The notes: generated from the letters alone by a model not told the origin. 51,007 nucleotides of DNA from Oribacterium sp. (GCA_004554245.1 SFND01000015.1:1-51007), one strand, 5' to 3'. Positions 7,184 through 14,596 are shown, numbered from the stretch's first letter. Made by a program: numbers and translations.

Positions 7184-8782
7184 TCAGTTGTTGTGGAAGA
7201 GGTCACGGGTGTAGACCTTTTCGCGGACGTCGTCGAGGACGGTGTCGTAGCGGTTTGCGAGGATGCAGCGGCTTTCGGACTTGAACTCGGCGAGGTCGTT
7301 AACGACGCGGCTTCCGAAGAAGGTGCTGCCGTTTTCGAGGGTCGGTTCGTAGATGATGACGCGGGCACCCTTCGCCTTGATGCGCTTCATGACGCCCTGG
7401 ATCGAGGACTGGCGGAAGTTGTCGGAGTTCGCCTTCATGGTCAGGCGATACACACCGACGACGGTTTCCTCCTGGAGGGCCTCCTGCTGCTTGTTGTAGC
7501 CTGCATTGGCCTCATATGCGTCGGCGATTTCGAGCACGCGGTCTGCGATGAAGTCCTTCCGGGTGCGATTACTCTCGACGATCGCCTGGATCAGGTTCTC
7601 CGGGACGTCCTGGTAGTTTGCGAGGAGCTGCTTCGTGTCCTTCGGGAGGCAGTAGCCGCCGTAGCCGAAGGATGGGTTGTTATAGAAGTCGCCGATGCGC
7701 GGGTCGAGGCAGACGCCGTCGATGATCTGCTGGGTGTTGAGGCCCTTCGTCTCGGCGTAGGTGTCGAGCTCGTTGAAGTAGGACACGCGGAGCGCGAGGT
7801 AGGTGTTCGCGAAGAGCTTGACGGCCTCGGCTTCGGTGAAGCCCATGAAGAGGGTACGGATGCCGGTTTTGATCGCGCCTTCCTGGAGGAGGGCGGCGAA
7901 GCGGTGCGCGGCGTCGACGGAGGCCGGGTCGTTTTCGTCACAGGACACGATGATCCGGGACGGGTAGAGGTTGTCGTAGAGGGCCTTCGACTCGCGGAGG
8001 AACTCCGGGGAGAAGAGGATGCGGCTGGTGCCGTACTTCGCGCGGATCGAGGCGGTGTAGCCGACCGGGATCGTGGACTTGATGAACATGTAGCAGTGGT
8101 CGTTGCACGCGAGAACCTGCTCGATCACGCTTTCGACGGCGCTCGTGTCGAAGTAGTTCTTCTTGCTGTCGTAGTTCGTCGGTGCCGCGATGATGACGAG
8201 ATCCGCGGACGCGTAGGCAGCGTCGGACGGGTTCTGCGGGCCAATGCCGGTGGTGCCGTCGCTGGCCGGTGCGGTGTCGGCAGCGGAAGCGGCGTGAGAG
8301 CCGGCGCCGTCGGCGTGCAGATCGGTGTTCAGGACGGCGTGGAGGTCGAGCCTGCGAGTGCCGGCCTTCGCCTCGGCGAAGAACTTCTCGATGTACTCGT
8401 CCTGGATCGGGCTGATCCAGGCGTTAAGATCCTGTACCTTCTCCTCGATGATGTCGACTGCGGTGACGTGATTATGCTGTGCGAGCAGCGTCGCGAGCGA
8501 CAGGCCGACGTAGCCCGTGCCGGCCACCACGATGTTCATCGGAGACACCGGCGCGAGCGGGTGGATGCTGTCGTCCTCGAACATATCGCAGAGATCGAAG
8601 TGCAGCGCGCCCGCGAGCTGCTCGAGCTGCTCGATCGACGGCGTGAATGCCTGCCCCTCGATCCGAGAAATCAGCGCACGATTGATACCGGTACGATCCG
8701 CCAGCTCCTGCTGCGAAATCTTCTGTGACTTCCGCAGTGACGCGATCGTATCCGCCAGTTTCTGAGTAGAAAGCTTCTTCAT
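7184..8782 (-). CDS. UDP-glucose 6-dehydrogenase with N-terminal XRE-type HTH domain
   Basis: Residues 1-70 form an XRE/Cro helix-turn-helix (LRKSQKISQQELADRTGINRALISRIEG). Residues 82-532 are a UDP-glucose/GDP-mannose dehydrogenase: NIVVAGTGYVGLS dinucleotide fold, KSTIPVGYT, FSPEFLRESKALYDNLYPSR and the catalytic Cys378 in FGYGGYCLPKDTKQ. The enzyme oxidises UDP-glucose to UDP-glucuronate with two NAD+. The HTH suggests that the enzyme may also bind DNA or sense its substrate, but this is inference. Residues 157-187 are an Ala/Ser/Gly-rich insertion absent from typical members, and they contain one of the over-represented octamers. Met82 could be an internal start giving the plain enzyme. 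The 4-epimerase gene follows downstream. Confidence 0.85.
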   Translation of the reverse strand: MKKLSTQKLADTIASLRKSQKISQQELADRTGINRALISRIEGQAFTPSIEQLEQLAGALHFDLCDMFEDDSIHPLAPVSPMNIVVAGTGYVGLSLATLLAQHNHVTAVDIIEEKVQDLNAWISPIQDEYIEKFFAEAKAGTRRLDLHAVLNTDLHADGAGSHAASAADTAPASDGTTGIGPQNPSDAAYASADLVIIAAPTNYDSKKNYFDTSAVESVIEQVLACNDHCYMFIKSTIPVGYTASIRAKYGTSRILFSPEFLRESKALYDNLYPSRIIVSCDENDPASVDAAHRFAALLQEGAIKTGIRTLFMGFTEAEAVKLFANTYLALRVSYFNELDTYAETKGLNTQQIIDGVCLDPRIGDFYNNPSFGYGGYCLPKDTKQLLANYQDVPENLIQAIVESNRTRKDFIADRVLEIADAYEANAGYNKQQEALQEETVVGVYRLTMKANSDNFRQSSIQGVMKRIKAKGARVIIYEPTLENGSTFFGSRVVNDLAEFKSESRCILANRYDTVLDDVREKVYTRDLFHNN

Positions 8783-8803
8783 ATATACCCTCGATTCTGA
8801 AAG

Positions 8804-8914
8804 TTTATAAAAATTTAATGGGGTCAGACCCCCTTACAGCCGGCTTAAGAATTTCGTAAGGAAAACTTCATGGGGTCTGACCCCATTAAATTTTCCTAAA
8901 CAGAATCTAAACTG
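8804..8914 (+). repeat. Rearranged REP-like unit
   Basis: A core end (AAAAATTTAAT) plus arm GGGGTCAGACCCC comes first, then after 10 bp the usual flank CTTAAGAATTTCGTAAGG, a nonstandard AAAACTTCAT, arm GGGGTCTGACCCC and a core in orientation A up to CTAAACTG. The second arm is missing. It looks like two partial units joined. It lies 20 bp upstream of the dehydrogenase start. Confidence 0.8.
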
Positions 8915-9161
8915 CCGCGGAGTGATTAGGCTCCGGGCGGGTGCATTGGCAGGCAGGAGTGGCAGACCGGTGATCTGCAGATGCACTGTGTGTTACTTTG
9001 AGTAACGTGCTCGCCTGCGGCGTGACGTAGGTTAAAACACATACAGTATAGTGCATGAGATATGGAAAGACAAGAATTCAAGAAAAAAAGTTTCTGCGAA
9101 CTTGCGGAAAGGCGAAGGATGGAAGATGAAACCTACTTTTGAACGTTATTCAGAATAACAT
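8915..9161. other. Intergenic region with possible minus-strand promoter DNA
   Basis: No gene is evident. It contains an octamer (8943-8950), a small inverted repeat GTTACTTTGAGTAAC near 8992 and the AT-rich ACACATACAGTATAG near 9039. Any promoter for the minus-strand dehydrogenase would have to be here or in the adjoining repeat; I cannot assign boxes with confidence. Confidence 0.35.
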
Positions 9162-9250
9162 CTTAAGAATTTCGTAATGGGGTCTGACCCCATTAAATTT
9201 TCTAAACAGAATCTAAACTGGAGTTTATGGGGTCTGACCCCATAAACTCC
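9162..9250 (+). repeat. REP-like unit, core orientation A
   Basis: Flank CTTAAGAATTTCGTAA, arm GGGGTCTGACCCC, core ATTAAATTTTCTAAACAG...CTGGAGTTTAT, second arm, ATAAACTCC. Unlike most units, both arms carry a central T. It lies between an intergenic stretch and the YbaK-like gene. Confidence 0.9.
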
Positions 9251-9413
9251 AGGTATATATAGGCTGGATCTATCACGAACGATAGTGAAATCGTATTGGC
9301 GAAATCGGGCGATCGGGGGTATAGTGATGGCTGATGACATGATGTATATTCTAGATAGATAGCGGGCAGTCTGTGAGGGTGACCGAACGGATGCGCGAAG
9401 GAGTGTGGCGCGG

Positions 9414-9893
9414 ATGATAAACGAGAAGGTGAAGGATTTTCTGGAGCGGAAGGGCTTCGGTGATCGGCTGACGGAGCATGCGGAGACGATCGATACGGTG
9501 GAGCATGCGGCGCTGCGGATCGGCTGTTCGGAGCCGGAGATCGCGAAGACGCTGTCGTTTATCGTGGATGAGAAGCCGGTGATCGTGGTCATGGCGGGCG
9601 ACGGAAAGGTGAACAGCTCGAAGTTTAAGGCGGTGTTTCATACGAAGCCGCACATGATTCCGCGCGAGCAGGTGGAGGAAATCACCGGATTTCAGCCGGG
9701 CGGTGTGTGTCCGTTTGCAGTTCCGGAGGAGATTCCGATCTGGCTCGACATCTCGATGAAGCGCTTCGCGTACGTCCATCCGGCCGGCGGTAACGGATTC
9801 ACCTCCGTAAAGCTCACACCGGAGGAACTGGAGAAAATCACGGAGCCGAAGGGCTGGTGCGACATCTGCAAAGGCTGGGAAGAGGGGGTCTGA
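9414..9893 (+). CDS. YbaK/EbsC-family aminoacyl-tRNA deacylase
   Basis: This 159-residue single-domain protein matches the YbaK/EbsC editing family that hydrolyses mischarged tRNAs such as Cys-tRNA(Pro). Visible motifs are EIAKTLSFIVDEKPVIVVMAGD with the conserved Lys, KVNSSKFK, and FQPGGVCPFAVPE with the GGVCP/FG-like loop. I chose ATG 9414, 10 bases after GGAG, rather than GTG 9405. The last codons (EEGV) and the stop lie within a partial GGGGTCTGACTC repeat, so the repeat supplies the 3' end of the gene. A second, more ProX-like member is at 23037. Confidence 0.85.
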   Translation: MINEKVKDFLERKGFGDRLTEHAETIDTVEHAALRIGCSEPEIAKTLSFIVDEKPVIVVMAGDGKVNSSKFKAVFHTKPHMIPREQVEEITGFQPGGVCPFAVPEEIPIWLDISMKRFAYVHPAGGNGFTSVKLTPEELEKITEPKGWCDICKGWEEGV

Positions 9894-9906
9894 CTCTATA
9901 AACTGG
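9888..9906. repeat. Partial REP-like arm overlapping a stop codon
   Basis: GGGGTCTGACTC followed by TATAAACTGG is a decayed arm. The TGA inside the arm is the stop codon of the YbaK-like gene. Confidence 0.65.
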
Positions 9907-10031
9907 TTTAACAAGCTTGCAGCGGAATTCGTAAGTCCGCATCAAAACTGTAGATGACGGGCCTCGACAGCTGAAAAAGTGAAGTAAACAAAAGTAACAT
10001 AATGTATAGTCACGTAAAGTGATGCACTGGC

Positions 10032-10074
10032 GGCAATCGCTCGACCGGATTTTCGATCCGCTTGAACGATTGCC
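10032..10074 (+). terminator. Hairpin preceding a REP-like unit, copy 1
   Basis: GGCAATCG pairs with CGATTGCC, enclosing a second pairing of GGAT with ATCC around TTTC. It is followed by CCCTTTTCGTGCGCAT and then the repeat at 10091. A sister copy at 12073 has AAACG/CGTTT where this has AATCG/CGATT, so the stem changes are paired. It may terminate transcripts from the YbaK-like gene or mark the edge of the transposase-containing block. Confidence 0.65.
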
Positions 10075-10090
10075 CCCTTTTCGTGCGCAT

Positions 10091-10178
10091 CTTAAGAATT
10101 TCGTAATGGGGTCTGACCCCATTAAATTTTTCTAAACAGAGTCTAAACTGGAGTTTATGGGGTCAGACCCCATTAATT
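10091..10178 (+). repeat. REP-like unit, core orientation A
   Basis: Complete unit with flank CTTAAGAATTTCGTAAT, two inverted arms and core ATTAAATTTTTCTAAACAG...CTGGAGTTTAT. It lies 435 bp upstream of the RAYT gene and is fused to the hairpin at 10032. Confidence 0.9.
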
Positions 10179-10298
10179 TTTTATAAAGTGATTTTGAGAA
10201 ATGACGGAAAATCGTGTGGTTAACCGGGGAATATAGTCTGTTTGACGACCATACACATTTCGGGATCTTCGTGATAGAATGAGCTTATATTCTTTAGA

Positions 10299-10383
10299 GT
10301 CGTTGAGCGGATAAACAGGTTGACCGTGTTGCCATCTGGAGTTCTGCTCCGTGGTAGACCTTGGACTCAACGACGCTTTCTTT
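10299..10383 (+). ncRNA. Candidate structured RNA upstream of the transposase
   Basis: GTCGTTGAG (10299-10307) pairs with CTCAACGAC (10366-10374). Inside, AGGT pairs with ACCT, TGCCA with TGGTA, and GGAG with CTCC around TTCTG, giving an extended stem. The tail GCTTTCTTT is U-rich, like an intrinsic terminator. It could be a small RNA or a fold linked to the transposase. A relic frame (DAFFPYDNHYYGFMICHEFGQ) overlaps its 3' edge, so decayed coding DNA is an alternative. Confidence 0.35.
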
Positions 10384-10612
10384 CCCTATGACAACCATTA
10401 CTACGGATTCATGATCTGCCATGAATTTGGACAGTCAACACTGTACTGTATCCATAACTGTGGACACGGAAGATTTTAGTTTCCCCCATATTCTGGATGC
10501 AGATGAAGCGCAACCCATTTGGCAGACAAATTTTTATGGATTGTCCTGTTTAGTAGACAGATAGTCCCTATAAATATGGAAAGAAATATTAATTGATTTT
10601 TGAGGTGCTTTT
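10384..10612. other. Leader region of the transposase gene
   Basis: A 36-codon frame ending at TAG near 10480 has no start codon or family match and may be a gene relic. AT-rich DNA with TATAAATATGG near 10570 precedes the transposase, and TTTTGAGGTGCTTTT provides a modest ribosome binding site before its ATG. No REP-like unit lies here. Confidence 0.4.
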
Positions 10613-11212
10613 ATGGCTAGAAAACGACGTGAGTGGTATCCGGGCGCGACATATCATCTGATGGAGCGAGGGATTCGCAGGCAGGTGATTTTTCAGGATG
10701 AGATGGATTTTAAGATCTTTCTGCAGATCCTGGAGAGCGAGGCGGAGAAGAAGGCGTGCCGGATTCACGCATACTGTCTCATGAACAATCACTTTCATCT
10801 CCTGGTCGAAACTGGAGACATTGGAATAGGATTCTTTATGAAGAGCCTTGCAGAGAGGTATGCGATGTTTTATAACCGGCGCTACGGCTACAAGGGGCAT
10901 GTTTTCGAGGGACGCTATGTGTCCTGTCTAGTGAAAACGGATGGCTATTTCCTGCAGACGAGTCGCTACATCCACTTGAATCCGGTGAAGGCGAAGATCG
11001 TGGACCGGCCGGAGCAGTATCGCTGGAGCTCCTATATCACGATCATGGATATGTGGAATGATGGCATCGTGACTCCAGATAAAACGCTGTCGTTTTTTGC
11101 GGAAGGCGCGGCGGAATATCGTGAACTGGTGGAGGCGCAGGCACGGTACGCGGAGGATGAGGAGGCGATCCAGACGGACATGAAGGAAGACGAAATGTGG
11201 CTTCCGGTGTGA
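10613..11212 (+). CDS. REP-associated tyrosine transposase (Y1/HUH, RAYT-like)
   Basis: This 199-residue protein belongs to the IS200-like Y1 transposase superfamily. It has WYPGATYHLMERGIRRQVIF, the metal-binding HUH motif in YCLMNNHFHLLVET, and a helix FMKSLAERYAMFYNRRYGYKGHVFEGRY with candidate nucleophile tyrosines before the FxGRY motif. YLLQTSRYIHLNPVKA-type sequence (here YFLQTSRYIHLNPVKA) is characteristic of RAYT/DUF1568 proteins. Such enzymes nick single-stranded DNA at hairpins and are linked to REP dispersal in proteobacteria. No insertion-sequence ends flank it; instead, it lies within an array of GGGGTCTGACCCC repeats. That makes it the best candidate for mobilising them; this is inference from context. 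Confidence 0.85.
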   Translation: MARKRREWYPGATYHLMERGIRRQVIFQDEMDFKIFLQILESEAEKKACRIHAYCLMNNHFHLLVETGDIGIGFFMKSLAERYAMFYNRRYGYKGHVFEGRYVSCLVKTDGYFLQTSRYIHLNPVKAKIVDRPEQYRWSSYITIMDMWNDGIVTPDKTLSFFAEGAAEYRELVEAQARYAEDEEAIQTDMKEDEMWLPV

Positions 11213-11245
11213 AGGGATGGCATCCGGCAAGAAGGGGTGGAGACG

Positions 11246-11392
11246 TTGACCAGGACGGAATTTGACCAGAGAATGGCAGCAGGGCTGGCAGATGCAAAAG
11301 CTGGACGTGGTGTGGAAATTGAGGAAGCATTTGAAAGTATCAGTGCCAGATTGAAAAAAAGTACAGGGCTGAATGAGAATAGCTCGACATAG
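11246..11392 (+). CDS. Small antitoxin-like protein
   Basis: TTG 11246 behind a GAAGGGGTGGAG sequence opens a 48-residue frame: TRTEFDQRMAAGLADAKAGRGVEIEEAFESISARL. The FDxxMxxGLADAKAGRG...EEAFESI pattern resembles short RelB/ParD-type antitoxins (Glu/Ala-rich helices that bind a toxin), but no toxin gene adjoins it. It sits between the transposase and the VapB operator. It could instead be the surviving half of a broken module. The codon pattern and ribosome binding site support translation. Confidence 0.5.
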   Translation: MTRTEFDQRMAAGLADAKAGRGVEIEEAFESISARLKKSTGLNENSST

Positions 11393-11411
11393 TATATATC
11401 ATGGTATATAC
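11392..11411 (+). promoter_or_regulatory. Operator of the VapBC module
   Basis: GTATATA and TATATAC form an inverted repeat separated by TCATGG, ending ~25 bp before the VapB start. VapB antitoxins of the AbrB fold bind such palindromes to repress their operon. AAGGAGGTGG follows at 11421 as a strong ribosome binding site. Confidence 0.6.
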
Positions 11412-11436
11412 TTAAGGCATAAGGAGGTGGGGTATC

Positions 11437-11667
11437 ATGATGACAGCAAAATTGTTTGAAAATGGTCGTAGTCAGGCGGTTCGACTTCCGAAGGAGTGCC
11501 GCTTCGATGGTGACGAGGTGGCGATCAATAAAGTCGGTGACGTCGTTATACTGATGCCGAAGAATCATAAGTGGGCCGGGTTCCTGAGTGGACTGGAGCT
11601 GTTCTCGGATGACTTCATGTGTGATGGCAGGGAACAGCCGGTAGTACAGGAGCGGGAAGTGATATGA
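11437..11667 (+). CDS. vapB: VapB antitoxin (AbrB-type)
   Basis: This 76-residue protein opens with the swapped-hairpin AbrB/MazE-type DNA-binding domain: AKLFENGRSQAVRLPKECRFDGDEVAINKVGDVVILMP. The C-terminal half (FSDDFMCDG...) is the flexible toxin-binding part. Two adjacent ATG codons follow AAGGAGGTGGGGTATC. The stop overlaps the vapC start by 4 bp (ATGA-type coupling). An upstream inverted repeat is the likely operator. Confidence 0.9.
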   Translation: MMTAKLFENGRSQAVRLPKECRFDGDEVAINKVGDVVILMPKNHKWAGFLSGLELFSDDFMCDGREQPVVQEREVI

Positions 11668-12065
11668 AGTATATGCTGGATACAAACATCTGTATCTACA
11701 CGATCAAGCACAAGCCGCCGGAGGTGATCAAGGCTTTTCTGTGTCATGAGCCGGACGATATGTGCATTTCCTCCATCACGTATGGGGAGTTGATGCATGG
11801 TGTAGAGAAGAGTCAGGCGGTAGAGCGTAACCGTGCGGCGATCACGCTGTTCTTATCGGCTATTTCGATTCTGCCCTTTGACAGTGATGCAGCAGAGAAA
11901 TATGGGGCGGTTCGTGCGGATTTGGAACGAAAGGGAACGCCGATCGGTCCGATGGATATGCTGATCGCCGGCCACGCAAGATCGCGCGGGCTGATTCTGG
12001 TGACGAATAATACGAGAGAGTTTTTCCGGGTGAACGAACTGGAAGTGGAAGACTGGACGAAGTAA
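11664..12065 (+). CDS. vapC: VapC ribonuclease toxin (PIN domain)
   Basis: This 133-residue PIN protein has all expected acidic sites: MLDTNICIYTIKHKP (first Asp), CISSITYGELMHGVEKS (Glu), and GPMDMLIAGHARSRGLILVTNNTREF (Asp and the terminal NN-TREF strand). VapC toxins cleave specific tRNA or rRNA when freed from VapB. The gene overlaps vapB by 4 bp and is followed after a few bases by a hairpin and a REP-like unit that duplicates the pair upstream of the transposase, so the module sits inside a repeat-bounded block. Confidence 0.9.
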   Translation: MKYMLDTNICIYTIKHKPPEVIKAFLCHEPDDMCISSITYGELMHGVEKSQAVERNRAAITLFLSAISILPFDSDAAEKYGAVRADLERKGTPIGPMDMLIAGHARSRGLILVTNNTREFFRVNELEVEDWTK

Positions 12066-12072
12066 TGTGACG

Positions 12073-12119
12073 GGGGCAAACGTTTGACCGGATTTTCGAT
12101 CCGCTTGAACGTTTGCCCC
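12073..12119 (+). terminator. Hairpin preceding a REP-like unit, copy 2
   Basis: GGGGCAAACG pairs with CGTTTGCCCC, with GGAT/ATCC inside around TTTC, followed by GTTTTCGTGCGCAT and the repeat at 12133. It follows the vapC stop by seven bases and can act as its terminator. It differs from the copy at 10032 by paired stem substitutions. Confidence 0.7.
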
Positions 12120-12132
12120 GTTTTCGTGCGCA

Positions 12133-12220
12133 TCTTAAGAATTTCGTAATGGGGTCTGACCCCATTAAATTTTTCTAAACAAAATCTAAACAGAAGTTTA
12201 TGGGGTCAGACCCCATAAAC
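12133..12220 (+). repeat. REP-like unit, core orientation A
   Basis: Complete unit with flank CTTAAGAATTTCGTAAT, two inverted arms, core ATTAAATTTTTCTAAACAA...CAGAAGTTTAT. Together with the hairpin at 12073 it forms a direct repeat of 10032-10178. Confidence 0.9.
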
Positions 12221-12281
12221 TGCCGCGCAGAGTTTTACTGCGCGTCGGCGTCACATCTGCTATAATCGGAGTGTATTGTAA

Positions 12282-12300
12282 GCCCCTGATTTTCAGGGGT
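12282..12300 (+). promoter_or_regulatory. Leader hairpin of deoB
   Basis: CCCCTGA and TCAGGGG pair around TTT, 16 bases before the GAAGGAGG ribosome binding site of deoB. A stem this close to the start could affect mRNA stability or translation; no ligand-binding fold is recognisable. Confidence 0.45.
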
Positions 12301-12330
12301 TGCTACCTGACGATCGAAGGAGGTATGCGT

Positions 12331-13527
12331 ATGAACGCGAAGAAATATAGAAGAGTATTTACGATTGTAATCGATTCGCTGGGGGTTGGGCCGATGCCGG
12401 ATGCCGCGGCGTTCGATGATGCGGGGGCAGATACCCTCGGCCACATCGCGGCGCATTTCGAGGCGCTGAAGATCCCGAATCTGCAGAAGCTCGGCATGGC
12501 GAATCTGAAGAGCCTTCATGGCGTCGCGCCGGCGGAGAAGCCGCTTGCGTACTACGGACAGCTGCGCGAGGCGAGCAACGGCAAGGACACGATGACGGGG
12601 CACTGGGAGATGATGGGGCTGCACATCACGAAGCCGTTTAAGACCTTTACGGAGCACGGCTTCCCGCAGGAGCTGATCGACGAGCTCTCCCGCAGAACCG
12701 GACGTGTGATCATTGGCAACAAGGCGGCCAGCGGCACGGAGATCCTCGACGAGCTCGGTGAGGAGGAGATCGCGACGGGGCACATGATCGTCTACACCTC
12801 GGCGGATTCAGTGCTGCAGATCTGCGGCAATGAAGAGACCTTCGGGCTCGACGAGCTGTACCGCTGCTGTGAGATCGCCCGCGAGATCACGATGAAGGAT
12901 GAGTGGAAGGTCGGCCGTGTCATCGCCCGCCCGTATGTAGGACGGAAGAAGGGCGAGTTTAAGCGCACGAGCAACCGCCACGATTATGCGCTGAAGCCGT
13001 ACGGCAGAACGGCGCTCGATGCACTGAAGGATGCGGGCCTCAGCGTGATTTCCGTCGGCAAGATCTTCGACATCTTCGATGGCCAGGGCCTCACCGAGTC
13101 CAACAAGTCGAAGAGCTCGGTGCACGGCATGGAGCAGACGATCGAGATCGCGCAGCGTGATTTCGAGGGTCTCTGCTTCGTGAACCTCGTGGATTTCGAC
13201 GCGCTCTGGGGCCACCGCCGCAACGTGGTCGGCTACGGTGAGGAGCTCGAGCGCTTCGATGTGAAGCTTGGCGAGCTGCTGGACATGCTCCGGGACGACG
13301 ACCTTCTGATCATCACCGCGGACCACGGCAACGACCCGACCTACACAGGCACTGACCACACGAGAGAGAAGGTGCCGTTCCTCGCGTACTCGCGGTCAAT
13401 GCAGACACCGGGCGCGCTGGTGGAGGCCGACACCTTCGCCGTGATCGGCGCCACCATCACGGACAACTTCGGCATCGCCATGCCGGACGGCACGATCGGC
13501 CACTCGATTCTCGATAAACTGAATTAA
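12331..13527 (+). CDS. deoB: Phosphopentomutase
   Basis: DeoB interconverts (deoxy)ribose 1-phosphate and 5-phosphate in nucleoside catabolism. The 398-residue product has the alkaline-phosphatase-superfamily metal sites and family motifs: IVIDSLGVGPMPDA, GADTLGHIA, DTMTGHWEMMG with the phosphorylated Thr region, KSSVHGMEQT, FVNLVDFDALWGHRRN, ITADHGNDPTYTGTDHTREKVPFL. The start is ATG 12331, seven bases after GAAGGAGG; ATG 12325 is too close to it. deoC follows after a 240-bp fold-back element, so the two should be co-transcribed: ribose or deoxyribose phosphate from DeoB feeds DeoC. Confidence 0.96.
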   Translation: MNAKKYRRVFTIVIDSLGVGPMPDAAAFDDAGADTLGHIAAHFEALKIPNLQKLGMANLKSLHGVAPAEKPLAYYGQLREASNGKDTMTGHWEMMGLHITKPFKTFTEHGFPQELIDELSRRTGRVIIGNKAASGTEILDELGEEEIATGHMIVYTSADSVLQICGNEETFGLDELYRCCEIAREITMKDEWKVGRVIARPYVGRKKGEFKRTSNRHDYALKPYGRTALDALKDAGLSVISVGKIFDIFDGQGLTESNKSKSSVHGMEQTIEIAQRDFEGLCFVNLVDFDALWGHRRNVVGYGEELERFDVKLGELLDMLRDDDLLIITADHGNDPTYTGTDHTREKVPFLAYSRSMQTPGALVEADTFAVIGATITDNFGIAMPDGTIGHSILDKLN

Positions 13528-13540
13528 TGAAACAGTTCAG

Positions 13541-13778
13541 CTAAGGGGACTACGGAGTACCGGCAACAGAAGCCATACGGAGAGGACGTGTGAAATCAAG
13601 CCGGGTCCCCTTAGTGGCACTTGGGGTTATCTCTCATTGGAACCCACTGCAACGCAGAGTTTTCATGAGGAAAACTCTGTGATTGCAGAGGGCCTAGTGC
13701 CGCTTAGGGTTCCTGGCTTAGGTTTCACCGGCATCGGAGTACTGTGCTTCAGTTGCCGGCCCTCCGAGTCCCCTGGTG
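13541..13778. repeat. Long fold-back element between deoB and deoC
   Basis: The two ends are imperfect inverted repeats of about 35 bp (AGGGGACTACGGAG...CCGGCAACAGAAGC against the complement of GCTTCAGTTGCCGGCCCTCCGAGTCCCCT), and complementarity continues inward to a central stem CTGCAACGCAGAGTTTTC / GAAAACTCTGTGATTGCAG. The left arm can also fold alone (CTAAGGGGAC with GTCCCCTTAG). Sister sequences lie at 46459 (single arm) and 50884 (cut by the window end). No coding capacity is apparent. It may shape the deoB-deoC transcript. Confidence 0.8.
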
Positions 13779-13812
13779 GAACTTTAACGAATGAAAAGAA
13801 AGGTAAAACTAA

Positions 13813-14481
13813 ATGAACACCACGGATGTATTAAAGATTGTAGATCACACCCTGCTCACCCAGACTGCGACCTGGGCAGACATAAAGACCATCCTCGATG
13901 ATGGTATCAAGTACCATTGCGCGTCGGCGTGCATCCCGGCAGCCTACGTGAAGCAGGCTGCAGACTACGTCGATGGCAGACTCCCGATCTGCACCGTCAT
14001 CGGCTTCCCGAACGGCTACAGCACGACCGCGACGAAGGTCTTCGAGGCGAAGGACGCCATCGCAAACGGGGCAGCGGAGATCGACATGGTCATCAACATT
14101 GGCTTCCTGAAAGATGGACGCTACGACGAAGTGGAGGAGGAGATCCGCCAGATCCACGAGGCCTGCGACGGGCACATCCTGAAGGTCATCATCGAGACCT
14201 GCCTCCTCACAGAGGAAGAGAAGATAAAGATGTGCGAGATCGTGACGAAGGCGGGCGCGGAGTTCATCAAGACCTCGACTGGTTTTTCCACTGCGGGCGC
14301 AACCTTCGATGACGTGAAGCTCATGCATGAGCACGTCGGCCCGGGCGTGAAGGTGAAGGCCGCCGGCGGGATCAGCTCCTTCGACGACGCCGAGAAGTTC
14401 ATGAGCCTCGGTGCGGACCGCCTCGGCACCAGCCGCCTCGTGAAGATCATGAAGAACACCGACAACGGCGCCGGCTACTGA
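13813..14481 (+). CDS. deoC: Deoxyribose-phosphate aldolase
   Basis: DeoC cleaves 2-deoxyribose 5-phosphate into acetaldehyde and glyceraldehyde 3-phosphate. The 222-residue TIM-barrel protein shows the class I aldolase landmarks: IVDHTLL near the N-terminus, EIDMVINIG, LKVIIETCLL, the Schiff-base Lys in EFIKTSTGFS, and KVKAAGGISS. The length is standard. The start follows GAAAGGTAAAACTAA. It sits downstream of deoB across a large fold-back element, and a strong terminator follows. Confidence 0.96.
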   Translation: MNTTDVLKIVDHTLLTQTATWADIKTILDDGIKYHCASACIPAAYVKQAADYVDGRLPICTVIGFPNGYSTTATKVFEAKDAIANGAAEIDMVINIGFLKDGRYDEVEEEIRQIHEACDGHILKVIIETCLLTEEEKIKMCEIVTKAGAEFIKTSTGFSTAGATFDDVKLMHEHVGPGVKVKAAGGISSFDDAEKFMSLGADRLGTSRLVKIMKNTDNGAGY

Positions 14482-14565
14482 AAATTTCATCTGTGATGAC
14501 CATAGCCCGCACCATACTGGGGCGGGGCTCGACACCAGAGCGTGGCCTCATAAACGCACGCACTC

Positions 14566-14596
14566 GCGGCACCTCCCTCGGAGGCGCCGCTTTTTT
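14566..14596 (+). terminator. Terminator of deoC
   Basis: GCGGC/GCCGC and CCTCC/GGAGG form a stem with a CTC loop, followed by six T. The T-run abuts the CTTAAG flank of the next repeat with no spacer. Confidence 0.9.

Noticed and set aside
7151..8728. Long + strand open frame antisense to the UDP-glucose dehydrogenase gene
   Set aside because: It begins with MGSDPIKF from a repeat and is Val/Asp/Glu/Arg-biased with no domain; the minus-strand frame has clear catalytic motifs. It is a GC-rich shadow.
10381..10480. Relic frame DAFFPYDNHYYGFMICHEFGQ upstream of the transposase
   Set aside because: Too short, without a start codon or a match I can name; noted in the leader region only.
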